64,000 bases of DNA from Effrenium voratum. Taxonomy: Eukaryota; Sar; Dinophyceae; Suessiales; Symbiodiniaceae. The stretch lies in the NCBI GenBank assembly GCA_963377175.1, contig CAUJNA010003046.1, forward strand, positions 1 to 64,000, read 5' to 3'. A program made the translations under genes and the position numbers. Below are positions 8,675 through 19,193 of this stretch, piece by piece. Numbering within the stretch: position 1 is the first letter of the stretch; each line of letters begins with the position of its first letter. The notes beneath the pieces were generated by a model. It saw only the letters and a program-made list of their open reading frames with translations, was not told the origin of the DNA and searched no databases.

Positions 8675-9451
8675 TTACAGCTTGAGGGTTCGGTGCATAG
8701 CGTCCCACGGGACGTCACCTTGCCGTCTCTTGACACCCTTGAAGCACCTCTTTCCTGCAGAGTTTGTCCATGTCACAGTCAAAGCCTGGTGCTTCTGGCT
8801 CTTGCATGGGCATTGCCTTGCCAATTGTCTGATCCAGCCAGCTGATGCCACAAGCTTGTACTGCTTCCAGAGCCTGGTGCCGTCTTTGGACTTGTCGAAG
8901 GCACAGCGGCAGGTGGTGCACACAAAGGCCGTTAGCCGGCCCAAGGCCTGCTCCAAAGCCGGAAATCTGAACAAGGTGCTTGATGGAGGGTTTTCAATCA
9001 CAACTTGCACGCCTCTTCGGTGAGCCACTTCCATGAGGATGGCACAGGCCAGCGCCATGATGTTGCCAAGTGCGACTGGAGCATAGATTGGGTTGCCCCT
9101 GAACTGGTTTGCAGAGCTGCGCTTGGTCCGTGAAATGTTCAGTCCAACCCATGAAGAGCAAACAGGAGCCAGCCAAAGAAGCCCCCCTTCACGCAGGCGC
9201 ATGACCAGGCGCACTGCCCGGAAGAAGCCGTCTTTGGTTGTCATGTCTTCAGACATCCCTAGGTCCTGATCTGTGCAACCGCCAACGCGATGCTTGTCAA
9301 ACCTTCCAGCAGCGAAGCCGGCGCGTTCGGCAGCAAGTGCAATGCTGCCCACTCCGCAAAACACTTCTGCCACATCTAGGTTGCGTGGAATCCCGGCAAA
9401 GTCCGTGCTCTGCAGGATGCAAAGGGCAGTCAAGCCAAACAAGGCGGCCAT
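8675..9451 (-). CDS. cytosine-5 DNA methyltransferase-like protein (258 aa)
   Basis: Predicted S-adenosylmethionine-dependent methyltransferase fold. Residues 25-46 read LDVAEVFCGVGSIALAAERA, the FxGxG cofactor motif I. Residues 95-101 read APVCSSW, the Pro-Cys of motif IV that carries the catalytic cysteine in true C5 methyltransferases (here C98). Residues 151-158 read VIENPPSS, the Glu-Asn motif. The C-terminal part is basic and Cys-containing but has no recognisable target-recognition domain. I recall this PVCSSW/ENPP form as abundant in Symbiodiniaceae genomes and linked to mobile elements; whether it methylates DNA is unknown. The ATG at 9451 sits in GCCATGG, a good eukaryotic start context. 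It lies 44 bp downstream of the end of the DUF7869-like frame on the same strand and could be an extra cistron or exon of that transcription unit. No frame break is seen. Confidence 0.65.
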   Translation of the reverse strand: MAALFGLTALCILQSTDFAGIPRNLDVAEVFCGVGSIALAAERAGFAAGRFDKHRVGGCTDQDLGMSEDMTTKDGFFRAVRLVMRLREGGLLWLAPVCSSWVGLNISRTKRSSANQFRGNPIYAPVALGNIMALACAILMEVAHRRGVQVVIENPPSSTLFRFPALEQALGRLTAFVCTTCRCAFDKSKDGTRLWKQYKLVASAGWIRQLARQCPCKSQKHQALTVTWTNSAGKRCFKGVKRRQGDVPWDAMHRTLKL

Positions 9452-9494
9452 GGCGTCACGGGACCTGGGCCTCAGAGCCTCTGGGACTCTGAAA

Positions 9495-12280
9495 CTATTT
9501 CCTAACGCTCAGCCTGAAGTGCACAAGAAACGGTGGCTCAAACCAATGCCCTGCAAAACCTTCCCGCAAAATGCACCAATTACCGTTTTCACTCCTGGGC
9601 GTGTCAGCACTCTGGCAGTCAGCTCTCAGTTGAACTTGACAAGCATTTGCCACGACACCCCCGGCAGATTTCGAAAGTAGGGGTTGTCCTTGGCAAAGTG
9701 CCATGCAATCACAACATGTAAATTTGTCAAAGCACGCTACTGAGGCTGCGGCAGAAGGCTCCAGCGCCGCACGCCTGTCAGCAGAGGCTGCCTCCAGGAA
9801 CCCATCAGTGGAGCGAAGTGCGTCCCTCCCATTTGCGAGCAGGCGCAGCTCTCTGGCTGCTCGGAAGTAGGAATGTTCGGCGGCCCACTCGTTAGACAAG
9901 GTTTCCAAAGCCTCTGCCAGTTTCCGCAGCTCCTTCCGGCGCTTTTCATTCATGGGGTGCGTGGCGTAGCAGCTGCCTTGAGGGGCAGCCTGCTGCATGC
10001 GAAGGTAGCGCGAGTTTGGAATCAGAAGGACGGGTGGGCCATTCGGAGACTCGCTTGCCATGTAGTGCTTGACAACAACGAAAACGTCCAGCTCATGCGC
10101 GGGCCACCCCCTATCTGTTGGACTCTGCTGCAGCCAAGAGAACTCTGCTTGCGTCAAGTCCATGCGTAGCTTGAAGGTAAAGGAATGAGGGCTCTCTATC
10201 CCCTGCCGTGCTCTCCAGCAGTTATGCGGGTGCACACACATAGGGTCCATCCACTCCTTGAAGTTGCGCACGTGGGACATGAGTTCGCAGTGCAAGTCAT
10301 AGCCTTTGCCGGCCACGATGGCTGACATGCCAGTCCTCAGCTGCGGCATCATGCGCAAAGTCTCAAAAGAAGAAAACCCTACAGCGGTGCGCCCTCATGC
10401 AGGTCAGGCTCAAGATAGCCAAGCGCAGCTCTTCCGGAACCTGAAAGCGGACACGGCGAAGGACCAGCGCCAGCAGCATGCTGAAGAGGAAGTCGACGTC
10501 TTCATGCGTGTGCCCAACCCGAAGAAAATTGAGAACTGCGCTTTTGAATCTGAACTTGCGCACCAGAACGGCCAAGTACTTACAGACCTCCGCGTTCTTG
10601 GCCTGTGCAGTTGTGTTGTCGGACTGCACTACCAAGTGTTCCGGCATGCGCTGCCCTCTGCCCTCTGCAATCCTCTGAACTCTGGCCAGGGTGCGGGTGA
10701 GCACCTCGCAGAAGAACGAAGCACCATGGAAGAAGTCCTCATCGTCTGCCAAGTAGAAGTCACAGGTGTAGCCGTGCGCCATCGCTGCGTGGACCGTGAT
10801 GCGGGGACGATTGAATTTGTCCAAGACCTTTGGCTTGCGCCACCGATACTGTGGCCAAACACCTTTGTTCTTGTCGAGGCCATCGATGATGATGCACAGG
10901 ACTCGGGACTCTGAATCAGGCCTCCGAGACAGCCATCGGGTGCCCAGTAAATCAAACGGTCCTTATACTGCGCTCGGAGGTGCTCTTGCCATGCCCGGGC
11001 TCGGAGGTGTTTCTCTGCAGATGGAGCCCCGCTGCTATGTATGAACTGCGAGTGCTCGAAGCACTGGTTGCACTGGCTGTGTTGGCAGACCTTTCGGAGC
11101 CCAATCGAATGCCTCCATCCTTACTCAAATCGGCTGGAAAACACAGTTTATACAAAAGAACGAATCTCACAAACCTGCCAAGAAACTCGACTGCCAGGCT
11201 CGCCAAAAGGTGCTCCAGCTTGCAGTTTTGCTCTGCGGGCACCGCACCAGCGCCCAGGCCAGATACTGCCACCACAGGTCCACGGGCTTCAAGTGCTGCA
11301 CGTATCTGGTGGGCAGTGGCTCAGGGTTGCCAAGAGCTGCAGCACCAAGGTCTTGAACCATGCTTTCGCTCGGGTCCCAGCCCAACAAAGGCAGGGTCGG
11401 ATGACAGGCTGGCTTGCTGGCAGTGGCGGGCGCTCCCTCCAGCTCATCTGCGTTGATGCTGGCGTCCACATTGGTGACGTGACACGAGGGGTCTTCTGGC
11501 AAAAACTCAGCAGCTGAGTGGTACACCTCCAAAAAGAATTGGTTCACTGACATGCTGGCTTCCGTTGCCTGCCTTCCATTGAACTGCCTCTTGTCGATGC
11601 TGCCTTGCACAGCCTTGGTGAAAGTTCTTGCGCTGGTGCCCAGAAGCTTAAGAAGCCTGCGGGTGCAAACGCGCTTCCCCAGGAAGCGCCAGCGCACACG
11701 AGTGTAGTCGCTGGAAGCTGAACCTTCAGCATAGCAGGTGCTCAGAAGGAAGGACTTGCCTTCCACAGCCAAGTTGTGATAGGCCCGGCGGAACTCGATC
11801 ACATCTTGCAGCTGCAGCCCGTCCTCGCAGACAGAACATGCCCCAGAGCCACTTTGCGAGGACGCGCATGCATGCGCCAGCTCAGCTGCCACGTCCTTTG
11901 CCATGGCTGCTGCGTCAGCGCTCGACGTCAAACCAAACTGCCCCCCAGCAAGAATTGCCATGCCAAGCGTGAGGTGAACCTCAGGCACTGCTTCCATTGG
12001 GCCGATCGGTCTGTTTCTGGGACTCTGGAACTCAGATCCCAGAGAGTCTGGCCTTGGACTTGTCCAGAGAGGCTTGCTGGCCACGATCATGCCTTGGCTT
12101 TGGCTGGTCACAGGCGGCGTTTGCCAACTCACAGCTGGCTTGGCTGCGCACTTTGCCCTCTTTGCTGGGGGCGGAGGCGAAGCTCCAACGCATGGCTGCT
12201 GCCAAGTACTGGCAGCTGTCTGGGCTTTCTCGCTGCACAGCGAGGGCCGCGTCCAGTCGGGCATGGTTCCAGCTAGCCAT
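9495..12280 (-). CDS. DUF7869-like (transposase-like, RNase H-fold) protein, several exons
   Basis: Coding blocks succeed one another on the minus strand. The start is MASWNHARLDAAL at 12280. The next block (about 12000-11167) contains RWRFLGKRVCTRRLLKLLG, a VC-containing helix pair typical of proteins with DUF7869. A block around 11080-10920 has VCQHSQCNQC (zinc-binding-like) and HLRAQYKDRLIYW. The core at 10905-10400 has LCIIIDGLDKNK, VQSDNTTAQAKN and VGHTHEDVDFLF, three acidic motifs with the order and spacing of a DDE/RNase H-like catalytic core. A C-terminal block runs to 9495. Blocks lie in different phases and are separated by short gaps, so I infer introns. Candidates are GTGAGT near 12125 with an acceptor near 11985, one ending GAGTCCCGAG near 10905, and one near 10390-10345. 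Exact exon ends are not resolved, so a decaying copy remains possible. Probable role: recombinase/transposase of a dinoflagellate element. Confidence 0.6.
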
Positions 12281-12499
12281 GGCAACAAAAACTTTGCTCA
12301 ATTGCTGCGAACACACAAGAAAACCCAAGGCGCAAACGCAAGGCACATGCACAACTGAGACGGACACTTGCAAAAGCCTTTCTCCTTCTCGATTCGTTGC
12401 GACTGTTGCCCCACCCCTGCACTCTGGGGCTCCGAAGTCAGCCTCTGACCTCTGAGCTGCAAAGTGGCTGAAACCCACAGTGAACGAATGTCACAAAAT

Positions 12500-13426
12500 C
12501 TACTTCTTCTTGCACAGAGATTTTTCCATCTGCGCTTTCCAAAGCTGGCTGGCCTCACGAACACAGTCGCGCGCCTCTGCTTGAGACATCTTGGTCTTGC
12601 TCTTGGCCTTGGTCTTGCCAATGTGGGACTGCAAGAAGGTCCAGTAAGCTGTCTGCGCCTTCGTCTTGCCAAGAATGCCGCATTTGCCTGGGTACTTCTT
12701 CACCAGCTCATCCCTGCACTCCTCAAACACCTTCTTCTTCAAATCAAACGTCTCGCGCAGATCTGCTTTGGCTGGTGGCCGATTCCCTGCAAATGTCCCA
12801 GCGGTGAATCGAGCGGCCCTGTCTTTCTTACCCTTGCCAGGCGCTGACCCCGCCGATGCCTCCTTGGTTGGTTCCTGCTGTGGCTCCTCTGGAGAAGCTT
12901 GCTCAGGTGTCTCTGCTTGGAAGGACAAAGCTCTTTTCAACGGATTTGCCTGCTGAGGACTTTCTGTTGGCAGAGCAGCCGGTGGTGAGTGTTTTGGCGG
13001 GGTGGGCTGCTCAGCCTTGTTAGGCGCGCGGCTGGTCCGGGAGCCTGCTGCAACTCGGTTGGCCATGGTCTGGGCCATTTGTTGCGCAGCCATGTGTGCC
13101 AGCCGCACGGACGCCTCAGCTGCCTCAGCTGCCTTTTTGGCGGCTTGTGCCGCTGCCGCCATGTGCTTCTCCCAAGCTTGCTTGTCTTTTCTGGCTTTGG
13201 GTGGTGGAGTCTCAGTGTGCCCCAGCTCGCTGGATCCAGGCCTTGGCTGCATCCATGCTTTCCATGCGGACGATGCCTCTTTGCGAGGCATGGTGGGCTG
13301 ACCCTTGTTGACAGGCACTGTCGCAAGCTTTGCCGGTGGCGCTGCGCGCTCTTTCACGGCAGGCTTGGCAGCCGGCTCCTGGCACAGCTCCATCCAGTCC
13401 TCGCCACCAGAGTCCGAAGATGCCAT
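12500..13426 (-). CDS. alanine-rich protein with conserved TFAGNRPP motif (308 aa)
   Basis: Single uninterrupted frame. I chose the ATG at 13426 (MASSDSGGEDW) over the upstream extension because the extension is made of the GACTC-type words found in non-coding gaps of this cluster. Residues 1-80 are Pro/Lys-rich. Residues about 84-130 are Ala-rich with heptad character (AAAAQAAKKAAEAAEAS), likely a coiled coil. A Pro/Glu/Ser-rich linker follows. The C-terminal 110 residues are compact and basic: GTFAGNRPPAKADLRETFD, then a Lys-rich end (IGKTKAKSKTK). I recall FAGRRPP-type motifs in proteins accompanying DUF7869-like genes in Symbiodiniaceae, which suits its position 220 bp upstream of that gene on the same strand. 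A DNA-binding or accessory role is inference; no catalytic motif is visible. Confidence 0.55.
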   Translation of the reverse strand: MASSDSGGEDWMELCQEPAAKPAVKERAAPPAKLATVPVNKGQPTMPRKEASSAWKAWMQPRPGSSELGHTETPPPKARKDKQAWEKHMAAAAQAAKKAAEAAEASVRLAHMAAQQMAQTMANRVAAGSRTSRAPNKAEQPTPPKHSPPAALPTESPQQANPLKRALSFQAETPEQASPEEPQQEPTKEASAGSAPGKGKKDRAARFTAGTFAGNRPPAKADLRETFDLKKKVFEECRDELVKKYPGKCGILGKTKAQTAYWTFLQSHIGKTKAKSKTKMSQAEARDCVREASQLWKAQMEKSLCKKK

Positions 13427-13681
13427 GGCAGCTTCTCGGTTCTCGGAGTCTCGGGGCCTCTGACACTCTGAGCTGGCGAAATGTTGTTTGCGCAATGCCT
13501 GCCAAACCTAGGAAGACGACATGAGGCAAAACAAGACACAGAGGTGCAGCTCAATCCTTTTTGTGACACGCAAGCTCTCTCTCTCGCCAAGCTTTCAAAA
13601 CCCAGCTCTGACTCTGAGTCTGCGCTCAGGGACTCAGCGCTGGAAAGCCGAGTTGCGCCATGAAATTGCTGGGCCAGCAGA

Positions 13682-16600
13682 TCACGCAAGCTGCACCAGA
13701 ATGCCCTGCTTCAGCTGCAACGGCACACTCGGGAACAAGCCAGGCTTCTCAGGGTTGCATGTTTGCCCCTGCTCTCCGTCACTGTACAGCCAGCGGTGCT
13801 TCAGTGAAAGGTTGCCTGAATTATGCGTACCTTCTTCAAGATTCCAGTTCTTCGTGGCTTGGCCACTGACAGACAAGCTTCCAGCATCCTCCCAGTCAGG
13901 GGCCTTTGCGCTCCCAACCTTGCGCGGCGTGCGTGAAGGGAGGAACACACAGGGGTCCGTCACCTGAACCTCATAGACCCGCCCTGTGGTGTCCCCGGCG
14001 CTGTCCTAGCAAAGAAAGGCAAGCAGTGGGCACACAAACTACTGCGAGAATCCATGTCACGCGTCAACTTTCTGTCCTTCTCCGAGCCTGGCTTCAGGGA
14101 GTGGCAGGCAAACTCCACTGCCTGGATGTCACAGCCAAGCTGCTCCTGCTCATTGAGCCAGCTGCGCAATGTCCGCAGCTTGCATTCTTTGGCGGAGTCG
14201 GCTGCCTTGCGGAAAACCGCTTCCTCAGTGTCGCTGTTGAAGGTGGCACGGAAGCAGGAGCTCTTCTTGGATGCCGTGCTTGCTTCCTGCCAAGCGAAAC
14301 AAGCAACTCCATAAACTTCAAACACCTTGCGCACGGAGTCAGATGCCCCAACCCGCCTCGTTGAGCTTGAACGTCCCGTACACGAGAGCCAGAGGCGGGC
14401 CACGGTCAGACAAGGTGGTGTCAGAGTCAGCCAGAGCCCAGATTTCCCCATCATCTGTGAAGAAGAGATGGGCGTTGGACACCGTCTCTGTCAAGTCAAC
14501 CACAGCGCCCTTCTGCGCAATGAGCTCCTCCAGAGAGGCTGGCTGCCCTGCCTTGGACTCCAACACCTTGGCCTTCTTGTTGGGGTGGTGGCCACTTGCC
14601 TCCTCTGACGCCGCTCGCTTTTTGGTTTCCTCATGGGGGGTGCCAGAAGGGTTCCAAACAGCATTGTGTTCACTGACCAGCTCTGCCCAAGCCGCTGCCG
14701 CATCACCGTGAGTGAACTTGTTGGCAAGAGTCTCCAAGATGCAGCTGCGCAGAGGAAGCAAGTTGGAAGCTGCCGGGTAGGTCAGTGTGAAGTCGGCTTC
14801 TGTCACTTGTGGGACAGCCCGTGTCTCCTGAAACCCGGTGATGGGCTCCCAGCCAGGTACACTCAACGCCCCTTCAGTGGCATAGCCCTGCAGCTTTCGG
14901 CGAATCTGCTTCCTCACCCATTTGCAGATCTTCGCGTTGTCTTGACCGACCTCTGCGGAGGTTCGCTGGGCGCCAGAGTTGGAGGGATCACGGGAGCTCA
15001 TGTCAGCCCACACCAGCCCAATGTACATCATGTCGGGACTGGCCGGGTTGTCCATTGCCCGCATCAGGCCCTCGGCTGCAAAATGGTCGTACATGAAAAC
15101 GTCCACCCAAGCAGCCATGCTTGCCTTGGGAAGCACTTGGCCCATGCCAGACCACAAGGCTTCCTGCAGGGCAGCGGTTACTTGCCAGCCAGCAAGCCAC
15201 TGCTTCCTCCGCGACGGCTTGCTCAAGTTGTCTGCCAGCCCAGACGCACCCACGAAGCTCCTCCGCGGGTCAACCATCTGCTTCACTGCAGCCATCGGGA
15301 CCTTGATGCTCCCAGCCACAATCTGTCTCTTCCAAAGCTGGGACTGCGTGAACTTGGAGACCGGCTGGCCGGATGCATCACACTGGTCAGAAACGCAAAG
15401 GAAAATTTTGTGCATTCCTGGCCGCTTTGACTGTGCCTGGATGCTGTCAACTTGGAAGGGCAGGCACACCTCCCGAACCAGCAGCCTGCGCTCGCTGTGC
15501 TGCAGCAACTGGCGCACCTTCTCTGTGGCCTCAACGATTGCAGTCTCATGGTACTTGCTCCCCCAAGCGCCTGCTGTTGGAGCGGCAACCAGAATGCACG
15601 AGCTCGCTGGGCTGCTTGCCACATGGCTTGCGTACTCTGCAACGGCCTCGGAGACTCCAAGCACTGCATCATAGCCCAGCACTGCGGAGTTCAGCCAATA
15701 CACCTTGAAGACTGCTTCCTGCGGCGCCGACATCTTGCCGCAGCACTTGTGGATGCTGGCCTCCGCAAAGGTGAGGCCATGCGAGATCTCTGCTAGGTCC
15801 CTCACGGGGAAGAAGAGGTCTGCAAAGTCTTCTATGGCCGCTCGCTGCACATCACGTTGCTTGTCCACGTGCTCCTGCTTCATCCCAACGGTGGCCAGCT
15901 TGAACTCCTCCAAAGACTCGTTGAACTGCATCCACTGCCGCTGCTCCTTCAGCAGGCGCGCCTTGGTCTGGGCGAGCTCGGCCTTTTGCAGGTCAGCGGC
16001 AAGCTCGACCTCTGTCTTCTGGGACTCGGAACTCCGGTCTCCCTGCAAACAACAAGCGTTTGAGCAATCCCTTGCCATGCCCCCTTTCCCTCACCATCCG
16101 GCCTGGTAGCCGACTTCCGCCAAGAACCGGAAGCTCGTGGCAGCAAGACTGGGGTTCATCAGGCGGTACTTCTCAAGCAGCTCAGTGTCAAGGTATCCCC
16201 GGCAGAAGTTGTCCTGGAGGCGCTGCAAGGAGCTCTGAGTGACAAGGCCGCTCCAGGCCTCTTGGAAATGCGTGAAAATGCAAGCGATTGCCCAAGCACT
16301 GTCGTTGTCCCTCTCGTCACGGATGCTGTTTGGGCTGACCTTCCTCCTCAGCCGCTTCGCATCCGCAATCTTGAAGAGGTAGAGCCTGATCTTGCGTGTG
16401 ATGTACCAGTGCCGCTTCTCGTTGCTCAAGCTGAGGATGTCACGCCAAAGCTTGGAGTCCTGGCTTGGCTTTGGCTTTGACCCACTCATGAATGCGTCAG
16501 TGGCCAGCACTTTGTATGGCAAGGCGCTGGTCTTTATGGCATGGTTCTGCCAATGGTAGTCGATCATCTTGAGGGTGTCCTCCTCAATCGATGGCAGGAC

Positions 16601-17504
16601 TTTCACGATGCACATCTCCAAGTCTGAAAGTTGCTTGACTTCGTTGGTGCTACCCTTGTTGAATTCAGAGATCATGCGAGCTGCAGCATGCTCCCACTGC
16701 GCACCTTCCTCCCTGGCCTGGGCCTGCAAAATGGTGCAGACTTGGATGCAATCTGGCCGCGGCCGGGCAGCCTCGCCAAACTTGTCCTTCAGGCACTGGA
16801 TGCGGTCCTGCTTCTCGTCCCCCAAAGTCTTGTAGAGGCAGCGGAAGCTGAACAATGCCTTCAGCTGCGGAGCGATGACCTTGAGCTCTGCGTCGGACAG
16901 CTGCATCTGAACCACACCCAGCAGGAGCATCTTGATGGCAAGGCTCTTGGCAAACCCGATGCCATGTCCCACTCCGTAGCTCTGAATGGCCTGCCCGGGT
17001 GTGTTGCACTTTTTCGGAAAGAACACGTGTATCGGGTTCTCCATCGAGTTGTAGGGCCGCTCCAGGAAGTCAGTGACACAGGTCTTGATGTACACCATTT
17101 TGGACTTGCCCTTCAGAGACAAGCTGGGGTCGAAGCTCAGATGCCATGGCATCAAATTCAACTCTAGGGATTCTCCAAGCTCTGGTACATCAGGGACATT
17201 GGTTGCAACAGGCTTGCGGGAATATGTGAATGTGGGGTCAACTTGCTCCACTCTGTGCATGACGCTCTTGAAGATGGTTGTGAGGGCTTCCGAGTTGTCC
17301 CCGAAGTGTGACTGGAAGTAGTCGCCTGGGGCCAAAAAGCAGGTCAACCTAGTCAGCTGGTGTCCATTTCTGAGAAACTTTACTCAACTCAACTGAGGGG
17401 CAGATCTCGACAGCGTCCGGCAGCTGTGGGTCGCCAGATCCGCCAAAGGCATCGACCATCCATGACTGAAACTTGCCCACCACTGCTTTCAAGGAAGCAT
17501 CCAT
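13682..17504 (-). CDS. large unknown protein in several coding blocks, coiled coil and NLS-like signal
   Basis: Four coding blocks on one strand look like exons of a single gene. The first runs from MDASLKAVVGKFQSW (ATG at 17504) to about 17365. The second is 17340-16094, 400 residues, helix-rich. The third, about 16043-14345, opens with a 70-residue coiled coil (KTEVELAADLQKAELAQTKA) and ends with a bipartite basic cluster, KKRAASEEASGHHPNKKAK, typical of a nuclear localisation signal. The last two stretches are at 14345-14050 and 14010-13682. A GTGAGG...TTTGCAG interval at 16094-16045 and an interval ending TTTGCTAG at 14012 look like introns, but phase does not close with the simplest choices. 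The phase change at about 14345 has no gap, so it looks like an indel. No domain is recognised. It sits just upstream of the TFAGNRPP gene on the same strand. Confidence 0.45.
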
Positions 17505-17731
17505 TGCTTCCCGACTAGAATGTTCTGACTCAGGGACCAAAGGGACTCTGGCTGGTGGTGCCTGGCTGTCAGCCAGAGCTGCAGGTGTGCAAGGCAAGCA
17601 AGCTTCGCCAACGCACAGCACGAATGAATGACTTGGCAAGAAGTCATCATGTTCTCACTGAGGGGCCAAACCCTGTAACTCTTGAAGTGTGTTTAGGCCT
17701 GCAGTCAACTCCTCGTTTCTGAAGAAAGATA

Positions 17732-18118
17732 AAAACCCATTTACTTTCAAACCTTTTTAAACCTGATGAAAACTCATTAACCCCAAAACAGTTAATGAAT
17801 TTGGGATGAATCTGCCACGAACCACCCCCCCAAAATGAGAGGCAAACAAATGGCACTATCCCCCCCCGATAGCGCCATTTCTCTCAAGCAAAAATGGGGG
17901 TGCTGCCATTTCGAGACCTTCATCATCTAGGGTATCAGAAATGGCAGCACCCCCATTTTTGCTTGAGAGAAATGGCGCTATCGGGGGGCGATAGTGCCAT
18001 TTGTTTGCCTCTCATTTTGGGGGGGTGGTTCGTGGCAGATTCATCCCAAATTCATTAACTTTTTTGGGGTTAATGAGTTTTCATCAGGTTTAAAAAGATT
18101 TGAAAGTAAATGGGTTTT
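17732..18118. repeat. foldback element, 181-bp arms
   Basis: Bases 17732-17912 are the near-perfect reverse complement of 17938-18118, leaving a 25-nt loop. Each arm translates to the same spurious peptide. Mismatches are few, including an AACAG/CTTTT difference and a C/G-run difference. The element lies immediately upstream of the large unknown gene that starts at 17504. The outermost arm word AAAGTAAATGGGTTTTGC is followed by a close copy at 18178-18195, outside the arm. Confidence 0.85.
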
Positions 18119-19193
18119 GCTCTCAAATTGCATTTGGGGAAATAGAAGGGAGTTTTCTGCAGGCTCAAGCAGACTTCAAAGTTAATGGGTTTTGCCCCTC
18201 GGTCTTGTTCAAAAAGCTGCAGCAGTGCACAGCTGGTGCATGCAAACAGGCCAGGGGCGTGCCAGCTAGCTCGTTCTTGAACTTGGCGCCTGGCCGTCGC
18301 AATTCAAAGCCATTTGACACCCCAAAATGAGAAACTGTGGGCAAAAGTGGTTTTCCCCAAGAGTCCAAACCTTTCAAAGCTCAGGCCAAAGCAGGGGGGC
18401 GTCCTTGCTGAGAAAGTGTCCTCCAAAGGGTGCCAAACAAGTTGTTGGGTTTAGGTGGGGCATGGTCCCATTTGCCATCATGATTTGGAATTGTGTTGTT
18501 AAGGATGTGTTGCCTGCAGCCCCTGCCATCCAAAACCAACAACTTTTTTAGCTAGCCAAGCTTATGTTGCCAAAGAATTGTGAGATAGGCCAGTGACTCC
18601 TTCATCCAAAGCGGTTGCAAACATGTTCGGGGCTTCTTGAAAAAACGTTAACCACTTGGTTCTACACAATGTTGTTGGTTTTGGATGATTCCACAAATTT
18701 GTCGGTTTTGGATGGTGTGCGTTGGGTTTGAAACCTGTTTTGCAAAATGTCGGTTCTGGATGGTGTGCTTTTGGAAATGCTGTTCTGCAACAGGTCGTCA
18801 ACGTTGTCGGTTTTGGATGATGTGCGTTTGAATGGAAAACTGTTTGCCACACGCAGTGTCCACTGGGCCAGAGTTGTGTAGACAAATAAGTCATAAATCC
18901 CTATCCAATTGGCTCCCAACAGTCCAAAATCGACATAACATGCTTTCCCAACTGTTTAGGGCACCGCTTTCTCTCCATCATCCCCCCCAAAGACGACCTG
19001 CGATAGCTGCAGCAGTAATTTTTGACAGCTGCCTCAGTGACTCAGCACTCATGCACTCTGCCACTGGCCTGCCACGTTGCACGGTGGAAAAGAGACTTAA
19101 CCTGAGGCAAGGTGCTTGGCAGAGGACCTTCCTCTGCTGGCCAGGCGCTCAGAAAACTGTGGCTCGGGACTCAAGCCTCAGAGACTCAGAGGC
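18119..19193. other. intergenic, short repeats only
   Basis: No supported gene. Contains four degenerate GGTTTTGGATG units (18672-18828) and GACTC-rich words around 19160-19195 next to the 3' end of the minus-strand gene. Confidence 0.5.
18672..18828 (+). repeat. cluster of four GGTTTTGGATG units
   Basis: TTGGTTTTGGATGA starts at 18674, GTCGGTTTTGGATGG at 18701, GTCGGTTCTGGATGG at 18749 and GTCGGTTTTGGATGA at 18806. Each of the last three is followed by TGTGC(G/T)TT. The same word forms the tandem repeat at 22247-22350 (other strand) and the ends of the elements at 27654 and 29222. Confidence 0.7.
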
